From JBOHBN01 sp050698355 (GTDB lineage: Bacteria > Actinomycetota > Actinomycetes > Streptosporangiales > WHST01), in NCBI GenBank assembly GCA_050698355.1, contig JBOHBN010000116.1, forward strand, positions 1-7,618: a DNA stretch of 7,618 nucleotides, in the 5' to 3' direction. Below, one piece after another: positions 1 to 4,992 of this stretch. Positions within the stretch are counted from its first letter, which is position 1. Every line of letters starts with the position of its first letter. Made by a program: the position numbers and the translations under genes. A model generated the notes under the pieces. That model was not told the origin of the DNA. It did no database searches and saw nothing but the letters and a program-made list of their open reading frames with translations.

Positions 1-85
1 CCTGTACGACTTGCCCCTCGCGAAGCCCCAATCGATCGACGGCGCTGCTCTCCGGCCCATCCGCGTGCGCCGCGGTCGCGCTCAC
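1..85 (-). CDS. DUF3052 family protein, N-terminal fragment (runs off left edge)
   Basis: Only the first 28 codons are in the window. Read on the minus strand from a GTG at 85, the peptide begins MSATAAHADGPESSAVDRLG and continues LREGQVVQ. This closely matches the start of actinobacterial DUF3052 proteins as I remember them: an MSAT start, then a variable acidic stretch, then a 'RLG-x-x-x-GQVVQ' block. The start is well supported because GGGGAGG (complement of 94-100) sits 8 bases before the GTG. An ATG at 93 abuts that site with no spacing and meets a stop after three codons. The family is small and cytosolic, and I know of no established biochemical role. It lies near aceE in Streptomyces and Mycobacterium, so the position fits. 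The C-terminal part cannot be judged. Confidence 0.8.
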   Translation of the reverse strand, partial: MSATAAHADGPESSAVDRLGLREGQVVQ

Positions 86-93
86 TGGTGCAT

Positions 94-100
94 CCTCCCC
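94..100 (-). promoter_or_regulatory. Ribosome binding site of the DUF3052 gene
   Basis: The minus strand reads GGGGAGG, 8 bases before the GTG at 85. The site decides the start: it is directly adjacent to the ATG at 93, which is useless because TGA follows after Met-His-Gln. Confidence 0.75.
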
Positions 101-110
101 ACGCTTAGTA

Positions 111-116
111 ACGATA
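111..116 (-). promoter_or_regulatory. Possible -10 element for the DUF3052 gene
   Basis: The minus strand reads TATCGT, which fits the actinobacterial TAnnnT pattern, 25 bases upstream of the GTG at 85. No TTG-type -35 hexamer is visible at 16-19 bases, so this is only a candidate. The rest of the 95-base gap between this gene and yjbQ holds a CCCGCGGG palindrome (160-167) just past the yjbQ stop and no obvious T-tailed terminator. Read-through from yjbQ is therefore possible. Confidence 0.25.
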
Positions 117-180
117 GTGCCGTAGTCCACTGGAAGTACCCGGCCGCGCGCAAGTAGAACCCGCGGGGGATGGTCATTTG

Positions 181-591
181 TTATCCGCGAAGATAGCTGA
201 GGCACACGCGCCGTGACCGGTTGTCCACGTTGAGGTCGACGAGCGCCACGCTCTGCCAGGTGCCGAGCGCCAGCCGGCCACCGACGACGGGGACGCTCGC
301 GTACGGGGGCAGGAGGGCCGGCATGACGTGCGACCGGCCGTGCCCCCGCGAGCCGTGCGCGTGCCGCCAGCGATAGTCGACGGGCAGCACGTCGCCCAGC
401 ACGTTCAGCAGGTCGTCGTCGCTGCTCGACCCCAGCTCCATCAGCGCCAGCCCGGCCGTGGCGTGCTGGACGAACACGTGCAGCAACCCCTCCTCGGCGT
501 CCACCTGGTCGAGGAACTCCTCGCAGCGACCGGTCAGGTCGACCACCGCGTCGCTGCCGCCCGTTGTGACCTCGATGACATCGCTACGCAT
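181..591 (-). CDS. yjbQ: YjbQ/UPF0047 family protein (thiamin phosphate synthase-like)
   Basis: This 136-residue protein has the usual length and single-domain form of the UPF0047/YjbQ family. Visible signatures are 'HVFVQHATAGLALME' (about residues 38-52, with His43), 'GHGRSHVMPALL' (83-94, with His84 and His88) and 'GGRLALGTWQSVALVDLN' (104-121, the LGTWQ hallmark). The histidines are the likely metal or active-site cluster. Family members include E. coli YjbQ, which has been linked to a secondary thiamin phosphate synthase activity. The physiological role is unsettled, so the function here is by family only. Two upstream in-frame ATGs exist, at 624 and 600. I chose 591 because GGCGAGG (complement of 601-607) lies 9 bases before it but directly abuts the ATG at 600. 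The gene diverges from aceE and runs in the same direction as the DUF3052 gene. Confidence 0.9.
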   Translation of the reverse strand: MRSDVIEVTTGGSDAVVDLTGRCEEFLDQVDAEEGLLHVFVQHATAGLALMELGSSSDDDLLNVLGDVLPVDYRWRHAHGSRGHGRSHVMPALLPPYASVPVVGGRLALGTWQSVALVDLNVDNRSRRVCLSYLRG

Positions 592-600
592 GGGCACCAT

Positions 601-607
601 CCTCGCC
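601..607 (-). promoter_or_regulatory. Ribosome binding site of yjbQ
   Basis: The minus strand reads GGCGAGG, ending 9 bases before the ATG at 591. The in-frame ATG at 600 touches the site with no spacing, so it is the less likely start. Confidence 0.6.
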
Positions 608-689
608 TGCGCTCGATCCCACACCGCCCCCGACTACCGGTTGGGGCCCTGAACCGTCGATGATGGGGGTAGGTACACGGTACGGAAAC

Positions 690-720
690 CAAATAGCAAA
701 GAACGAGTCTGGCCGGTCAA
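690..720 (-). promoter_or_regulatory. Possible yjbQ promoter (TTGACC / TATTTG)
   Basis: On the minus strand TTGACC (complement of 715-720) resembles a -35 box. It is followed 18-19 bases later by CTATTTG (complement of 690-696) in the only A/T-rich patch of the region. The -35 match is good. The -10 is poor and the spacing is slightly long. If real, the yjbQ leader would be about 90 bases and the promoter would overlap the upstream control region of aceE. No equally good promoter pointing toward aceE is visible. Confidence 0.3.
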
Positions 721-724
721 CGGT

Positions 725-741
725 GCCCGGCGACCCCGGGC
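725..741 (+). repeat. Small hairpin in the aceE leader
   Basis: GCCCGG (725-730) and CCGGGC (736-741) form a perfect 6-bp stem around CGACC, about 40 bases before the aceE start. Such stems are frequent by chance in G+C-rich DNA, so no role is claimed. Confidence 0.3.
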
Positions 742-771
742 CCGACGGCTGCCAGGCATGCGAGCCGAGAC

Positions 772-776
772 GAGGA
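772..776 (+). promoter_or_regulatory. Ribosome binding site of aceE
   Basis: GAGGA lies 6 bases before the GTG at 783. An in-frame TAG at 780-782 directly precedes that GTG, so translation cannot start further upstream and the site fixes the start. Confidence 0.75.
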
Positions 777-782
777 ACCTAG

Positions 783-3536
783 GTGTCTGGCGGACGGGAT
801 CGTTTCCACATCATCAGCGACGGGCTGCCGAGTCAACTTCCGGACATCGACCCGGAGGAGACCGCGGAGTGGATGGAGTCGCTCGACTCCGTCATCGCGA
901 ACGGCGGCAAGGCGCGGGCACGGTACGTGATGCTGCGCCTGCTGGAACGGGCACGTGAGCGCCGGGTCGGCGTACCCGCCCTGCGCAGCACCGACTACAT
1001 CAACACGATCCCGCCCGAGCGGGAGCCGTGGTTCCCAGGCGACGAGTACGTCGAGCGCCGGATCCGCGCCTACATCCGGTGGAACGCCGCCGTGCTCGTC
1101 TCCAGGGCGAACCGTCCCGACATCGGCGTCGGCGGTCACATCGCCACCTACGCGTCCGCGGCGAGCCTGTACGAGGTCGGCTTCAACCACTTCTTCCGCG
1201 GCAAGGCGCACGGGTCCGGCGACCACGTCTACTTCCAGGGCCACGCCTCCCCCGGCGTGTACGCGCGAGCGTACCTCGAGGGCCGGCTCTCCGAGCGGCA
1301 GCTCGACGGCTTCCGCCAGGAGAAGTCGACGCCCGGCGGCGGGCTGCCGTCCTACCCGCACCCGCGCCTGATGCCCGACTTCTGGGAGTTCCCGACCGTC
1401 ACCATGGGCATCGGCGTGATCAACGCCGTCTACCAGGCCCGGTTCAACCGGTACATGCTCAACCGCGGCATCAAGGACACCTCCGACTCGCACGTATGGG
1501 CCTTCGTCGGCGACGGTGAGATGGACGAGCCGGAGTCGATGGCCGGACTGTCGCTCGCCGCCCGGGAGGAGCTCGACAACCTCACGTTCGTCGTCAACTG
1601 CAACCTGCAGCGGCTGGACGGCCCGGTACGCGGCAACGGCAAGATCATCCAGGAGCTCGAGTCGCTCTTCCGCGGCGCGGGCTGGCACGTCATCAAGGTG
1701 ATCTGGGGTCGCGACTGGGACCCGCTGCTGGCCGCCGATGTCGACGGGGTGCTGGTCAACCAGATGAACACCACGCCGGACGGACAGTTCCAGACGTATG
1801 CGATCAGCGACGGCTCCTACATCCGCGACACCTTCTTCGGCAACGACCCGCGGCTGCGCAAGATGGTCGCGGATATGTCCGACGAGCAGCTGCAGCGGCT
1901 GTCGCGCGGCGGACACGACTACCGCAAGGTGTACGGGGCCTTCGAGTCGGCGAAGGAGCACGTCGGCCAGCCGACCGTGATCCTCGCGCAGACCATCAAG
2001 GGCTGGACGCTGGAGAGCTTCGAGGGCCGCATGGCCACGCACCAGATGAAGAAGCTCACCAAGGACGACCTGAAGAAGTTCCGTGACCGGCTGTACCTGC
2101 CGATCTCGGACAAGGCGCTCGAGGCCGACCTGCCGCCGTACTACCACCCCGGCAAGGACGACGACGAGATCCAGTACATGATGGAGCGCCGCCGCCAGCT
2201 CGGCGGGTTCCTGCCCGACCGGGTGAACAGGTCCAAGCCGGTCAAGCTGCCGGGCGACGAGGTGTACTCGTCGCTGAAGCAGGGGTCGGGCAAGCAGAAG
2301 GTCGCCACGACGATGGCGTTCGTACGCCTGCTCAAGGACCTCATCAAGACCGACGACCTGGGCAAGCGGTTCGTGCCGATCGCGCCCGACGAGTTCCGTA
2401 CGTTCGGGATGGACTCGCTGTTCCCCTCGCAGAAGATCTACGCACCGCACGGTCAGAAGTACGAGCCGGCGGACAAGAGCATGCTGCTCTCCTACCGCGA
2501 GTCGCAGCAGGGCCAACTGCTGCACGAGGGCATCACCGAGGCCGGTGCGATGGGCTCGTTCATCGCCGCCGGCACGTCGTACGCGACGCAGGCGACGCCG
2601 ATGATCCCGGTCTACATCTTCTACTCGATGTTCGGGTTCCAGCACACCGGCGACCAGATGTGGGCGGCCGGCGACTCCATGGCCCGCGGCTTCCTTCTGG
2701 GCGCCACGGCAGGGCGCACCACGCTGACCGGTGAGGGGCTGCAGCACGCGGACGGGCAGTCGCCGCTGCTCGCGTCGACGAACCCCGCGTGCGTGCACTA
2801 CGACCCGGCGTGGGCGTACGAGTTGTCGTACATCGTCCAGGACGGCCTGCGCCGCATGTACGGGTCGTCCGACGAGCACCCGCAGGGTGAGGACATCTTC
2901 TACTACCTCATCGTCTACAACGAGCCGATGGAGCAGCCGGCGGAGCCGGAGGGGCTCGACGTGGCCGGGCTGCTGCGCGGGCTGTACCGCTATCGTGTTG
3001 CGCCGGAGGGCGCGAGCGACCGCCCGGCGGCGCAGATCCTGACCTCCGGGGTCTCGATGCCCGCGGCGCTGCACGCGCAGGAGCTGCTCGCCCAGCAGTG
3101 GGGCGTCGCGGCGGACGTGTGGTCGGCCACCTCGTGGAACGAGCTGCGCCGCGAGGCGCTCGACTGCGACGAGTGGAACTACCTCAACCCGGACGCCGAG
3201 CACCGCGTGCCGTATGTCACCAGGGCGCTCGACCACACCTCCGGCCCGGCGGTCGCGGTGACCGACTTCGTGCACGGCGTACCGGACCAGATCGCCCAGT
3301 GGGTGCCCAACGACTGGATGTCGCTCGGCACCGACGGGTTCGGGTTCTCCGACACCCGCGGCGCGGCCCGGCGGTTCTTCCACGTCGACGCGGAGTCGGT
3401 CGTGGTCGCCGTGCTCACGCAGCTGGCGCAGCAGGGCCAGGTCAAGCACGAGGTCCTGCAACAGGCGATCGACATGTACCGGCTGCGCGAGGTCATCGCG
3501 GCCAACCCCGGCGAGACCGCCAGCGACGAAGGGTAA
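783..3536 (+). CDS. aceE: Pyruvate dehydrogenase E1 component, homodimeric type
   Basis: This 917-residue enzyme decarboxylates pyruvate with thiamine diphosphate and passes the acetyl group to the lipoyl E2 subunit. It is cytosolic and feeds acetyl-CoA to the TCA cycle. The length is close to E. coli AceE (887). The ThDP motif is GDGEMDEPES at 243-252 and runs to NCNLQ at 272-276. Asp244, Asn274 and Gln276 match the E. coli Mg ligands in spacing. His119 (GGHIATYAS), His154 (QGHASPG), His420 (THQMKK) and Glu582 (HEGITEAGA) align by my count with E. coli His106, His142, His407 and Glu571. The transketolase-like central domain shows 'MIPVYIFYSMFGFQ' and 'GEGLQHADG'. The start is a GTG with GAGGA 6 bases upstream and an in-frame stop directly before it. 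E2 and E3 genes are absent from the window, which is normal for actinobacteria. A likely terminator follows 12 bases after the stop. No frameshift or missing key residue is seen. Confidence 0.97.
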   Translation: MSGGRDRFHIISDGLPSQLPDIDPEETAEWMESLDSVIANGGKARARYVMLRLLERARERRVGVPALRSTDYINTIPPEREPWFPGDEYVERRIRAYIRWNAAVLVSRANRPDIGVGGHIATYASAASLYEVGFNHFFRGKAHGSGDHVYFQGHASPGVYARAYLEGRLSERQLDGFRQEKSTPGGGLPSYPHPRLMPDFWEFPTVTMGIGVINAVYQARFNRYMLNRGIKDTSDSHVWAFVGDGEMDEPESMAGLSLAAREELDNLTFVVNCNLQRLDGPVRGNGKIIQELESLFRGAGWHVIKVIWGRDWDPLLAADVDGVLVNQMNTTPDGQFQTYAISDGSYIRDTFFGNDPRLRKMVADMSDEQLQRLSRGGHDYRKVYGAFESAKEHVGQPTVILAQTIKGWTLESFEGRMATHQMKKLTKDDLKKFRDRLYLPISDKALEADLPPYYHPGKDDDEIQYMMERRRQLGGFLPDRVNRSKPVKLPGDEVYSSLKQGSGKQKVATTMAFVRLLKDLIKTDDLGKRFVPIAPDEFRTFGMDSLFPSQKIYAPHGQKYEPADKSMLLSYRESQQGQLLHEGITEAGAMGSFIAAGTSYATQATPMIPVYIFYSMFGFQHTGDQMWAAGDSMARGFLLGATAGRTTLTGEGLQHADGQSPLLASTNPACVHYDPAWAYELSYIVQDGLRRMYGSSDEHPQGEDIFYYLIVYNEPMEQPAEPEGLDVAGLLRGLYRYRVAPEGASDRPAAQILTSGVSMPAALHAQELLAQQWGVAADVWSATSWNELRREALDCDEWNYLNPDAEHRVPYVTRALDHTSGPAVAVTDFVHGVPDQIAQWVPNDWMSLGTDGFGFSDTRGAARRFFHVDAESVVVAVLTQLAQQGQVKHEVLQQAIDMYRLREVIAANPGETASDEG

Positions 3537-3548
3537 CGCTCGAACACT

Positions 3549-3592
3549 TTGTCAGTACCTCGTCGAGCGATAGGTCAACGAGGTACTGACAA
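3549..3592. terminator. Perfect 15-bp inverted repeat, probable aceE terminator
   Basis: TTGTCAGTACCTCGT (3549-3563) and ACGAGGTACTGACAA (3578-3592) are exact reverse complements around a 14-base spacer. The repeat begins 12 bases after the aceE TAA. There is no T-run on either side. That is common for actinobacterial hairpin terminators, but it leaves an operator or protein-binding site open. The arms are less G/C-rich than their surroundings, so this is unlikely to be a chance G+C palindrome. Confidence 0.6.
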
Positions 3593-3633
3593 CTGAGCGT
3601 GCCCCGGGCTGGTGCGCGCGATAGGGCTCCGGT

Positions 3634-3639
3634 TAAGGT
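3634..3639 (+). promoter_or_regulatory. Possible -10 element upstream of the 3722 gene
   Basis: TAAGGT fits the TAnnnT pattern and lies 82 bases before the ATG at 3722, downstream of the putative aceE terminator. No clear -35 is seen at 16-19 bases. Confidence 0.25.
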
Positions 3640-3654
3640 CTGCGCACTCGGGGT

Positions 3655-3676
3655 TTGATTCCACAACCGGAATCGA
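3655..3676. repeat. Short inverted repeat, possible operator
   Basis: GATTCC (3657-3662) and GGAATC (3669-3674) are perfect inverted arms around ACAACC. A T-G wobble pair and a T-A pair extend them outward to 3655 and 3676. The element lies 18-40 bases after the TAAGGT candidate, where a repressor or a leader hairpin could act. It is short, so the call is tentative. Confidence 0.3.
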
Positions 3677-3721
3677 TGCCGACGAACCGCACGCTTGCCG
3701 CGCCGGGAGTGAGGCTGATCC

Positions 3722-4159
3722 ATGCTGTGGAGGGGACGGCGCCGCTCGGTCACCGAGCTGACCGAGCATCCCAACCTGGAGGAGATCACCGGGATCGTCG
3801 GCCAGATCCCGCTGCTCGAGGTCGGCGACCTGTACCGCCTGGGTGACGCCTGGTTGAACACCAGCGAGCTCACCCACGCGAGGTCGCGAGCGCTGGGGCC
3901 CGACTGCCCACTCGTACTCGACGTCCTGCGTACGTTCGAGTCGATCACCACCTCGTTCACCACCGTGATCGCCGATGCCGAGCGGCCGCACATCGCGAGC
4001 GTCGGGCTCAAGGCGCTGCGCGACGCGGTCGCCGGCTCCTTCGCGCGGCCCGCGCTCACTCGCCGTGAGTACAAGGTGCTGCTGCGGCCGTGGCGCACGG
4101 CCTTCCCGCTCCCCCGCCTGGAGACCTACGGTCTCGGCACCATCGCCCCCTATTTTTAG
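3722..4159 (+). CDS. Hypothetical protein, 145 residues
   Basis: I do not recognise this protein and claim no function. It starts with a basic stretch (MLWRGRRRSV) that is too short and too unbroken by hydrophobics to be a signal peptide. The rest looks mainly alpha-helical, soluble and of mixed charge. Noticeable blocks are 'EEITGIVGQIPLLEVGDLYRLGDAW' (about 20-44), 'HARSRALGPDCPLVLDVLRTFESI' (52-75) and 'ALTRREYKVLLRPWRTAFPLP' (110-130). Those blocks look like conserved segments of a small actinobacterial family, which is inference. There is one cysteine and no metal-binding cluster. The start is supported by GAGG 7 bases before the ATG, and third-position G/C is high as in the neighbours. 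It stands alone: a likely terminator lies before it and 228 bases of non-coding DNA after it. Confidence 0.85.
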   Translation: MLWRGRRRSVTELTEHPNLEEITGIVGQIPLLEVGDLYRLGDAWLNTSELTHARSRALGPDCPLVLDVLRTFESITTSFTTVIADAERPHIASVGLKALRDAVAGSFARPALTRREYKVLLRPWRTAFPLPRLETYGLGTIAPYF

Positions 4160-4239
4160 CGGCGACCAGCCACCTACCGCACGACCCGCTCAAACCGGAA
4201 GCGTGGTCCCCGTGCCGACCGGCCAGCCGCGTGCGGACC

Positions 4240-4301
4240 GGTTCACCCGGCGAAGCGGGGTACCGCTTCGCCGCTCCGGCCCCCGGTTCGCCTGGTGAAC
4301 C
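4240..4301 (+). repeat. Nested and mutually exclusive hairpins
   Basis: GGCGAAGCGG (4249-4258) pairs perfectly with CCGCTTCGCC (4263-4272) around a GGTA loop. Outside it, GGTTCACC (4240-4247) pairs with GGTGAACC (4294-4301). Alternatively the whole left arm 4240-4254 pairs with TTCGCCTGGTGAACC (4287-4301) in 14 of 15 positions. That uses the same GGCGAA as the compact hairpin, so the long helix and the compact hairpin cannot coexist. No T-run follows. It could be a strong terminator of the 3722 gene or an attenuator-like leader element of the GNAT gene. Confidence 0.6.
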
Positions 4302-4316
4302 ACCGACGTCAGTAAC

Positions 4317-4336
4317 CGCAACGGGGGTTGCGCAAC
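4317..4336. repeat. Small hairpin plus 10-bp palindrome before the GNAT gene
   Basis: CGCAAC (4317-4322) and GTTGCG (4327-4332) flank a GGGG loop. GTTGCGCAAC (4327-4336) is by itself a perfect palindrome. It lies about 50 bases before the ATG at 4388, a plausible place for an operator, but nothing identifies a regulator. Confidence 0.35.
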
Positions 4337-4387
4337 GATCGGCGAAAACCACTCGCGCCAGGCCCGTACGTTCGGTAACCATGCGGC

Positions 4388-4927
4388 ATGGTCACGATCA
4401 GGCTGGAACGGCCGGACGAGCAGGACACCGTACGGCAGGTGGTGGGCCGCGCGTTCGGCCGGGAGCTCGAGATGTGCCTGCTCGACCGGCTGCGCCAGTC
4501 CCCCGGTTACCTGCCCGAGCTTTCCCTCGTGGCCGAGGAGGGCGGCGACCTCGTCGGACACGTGCTGCTGACGCGTGTACCCGTACTGTTGCCGGAACGG
4601 GGCGCGGCCGAGGTGATGATGCTCAGCCCGCTCGCCGTCCATCCCGAGGCGCAGGGGCGGGGTATCGGCCGCGCGCTGGTCGACGCCGCCGCCGATGCAG
4701 CCGAGGCACGGGGCGACGCGGTCATCCTGCTCGAGGGCGATCCCGCGTTCTATCGCAGGTTGGGGTTCGAGCCCGCGTCCGCGTACGGCATCGAACCTCC
4801 GTCGACGCGCATCCCCGAGCACGTCTTCCAGGCGAGGACGCTGTCCGCGTACGAACCGGGCATGCGTGGCGCGATGCTCTACCCGGCGGCGGTCTGGGAG
4901 CTCGGTGCGGTCGGTCCTCACGATTGA
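4388..4927 (+). CDS. GNAT family N-acetyltransferase (YhbS-like)
   Basis: This 179-residue, single-domain protein probably transfers an acyl group from acyl-CoA to an amine, in the cytosol. The acyl-CoA signature 'LAVHPEAQGRGIGRAL' is clear: Gln89-Gly90-Arg91-Gly92-Ile93-Gly94 fits the Q/R-x-x-G-x-G/A loop. The preceding strand is 'EVMMLSPLAV', and the later 'DPAFYRRLGFEPAS' (about 118-131) is the usual C-terminal motif. The N-terminal 'IRLERPDEQDTVRQVVGRAFG' is the typical opening strand and helix. The overall pattern is closest to the predicted acetyltransferases of the YhbS group; the substrate is unknown. The ATG is the first possible start after an in-frame TAA at 4376-4378. There is no recognisable ribosome binding site before it, so the mRNA may be leaderless or weakly translated. 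A permease gene follows 65 bases later, possibly in the same transcript. Confidence 0.92.
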   Translation: MVTIRLERPDEQDTVRQVVGRAFGRELEMCLLDRLRQSPGYLPELSLVAEEGGDLVGHVLLTRVPVLLPERGAAEVMMLSPLAVHPEAQGRGIGRALVDAAADAAEARGDAVILLEGDPAFYRRLGFEPASAYGIEPPSTRIPEHVFQARTLSAYEPGMRGAMLYPAAVWELGAVGPHD

Positions 4928-4980
4928 AATGGGACCGTCACCGAGCGGTGCAAGAATCTGACGGCAACGTACCTCGAGGC

Positions 4981-4986
4981 GGGAGG
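4981..4986 (+). promoter_or_regulatory. Ribosome binding site of the permease
   Basis: GGGAGG lies 6 bases before the GTG at 4993. This strong site sets the start far inside a longer open frame that runs back through the GNAT gene. Confidence 0.8.
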
Positions 4987-4992
4987 CCTGCC

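Larger units (their letters stand above)
4160..4387. other. Gene-free interval rich in secondary structure
   Basis: No convincing reading frame occupies these 228 bases. The frames that cross it continue into other genes as shadows. It holds the large alternative hairpin set at 4240-4301, a smaller hairpin/palindrome at 4317-4336, and a TACGTT sequence (4367-4372) of TAnnnT type 15 bases before the GNAT start. The hairpins could end transcription of the upstream gene or act in a leader of the GNAT gene. Confidence 0.5.

Noticed and set aside
630..690. Possible TPP riboswitch upstream of yjbQ or aceE
   Set aside because: GGGGCCCTGAACC superficially recalls thi-box sequence, but the essential CTGAGA and the paired GAACCTGATC-type core are missing on both strands.
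717..3461. A 914-residue open frame on the minus strand opposite aceE
   Set aside because: It is very Arg/Val/Leu/His-rich low-information sequence with no domain. Long antisense frames arise opposite strongly biased G+C-rich genes, and aceE is unmistakable on the other strand.
4121..4157. GAGACC-TAC-GGTCTC hairpin followed by TTTTT as an intrinsic terminator
   Set aside because: The T-run starts 17 bases after the stem, and both lie inside the coding end of the 3722 gene, so the layout does not fit an intrinsic terminator.
4924..4957. TTGAAA / AAGAAT as a promoter for the permease
   Set aside because: The spacing of 22 bases is too long and the second element is not of TAnnnT type. The permease may instead be read through from the GNAT gene.
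4090..4992. A long upstream extension of the permease frame, back through the GNAT gene
   Set aside because: The extension is Arg/Ala/Gly/Pro-rich shadow sequence of the GNAT gene in another frame. The GTG at 4993 has a strong ribosome binding site and gives the expected family N-terminus.
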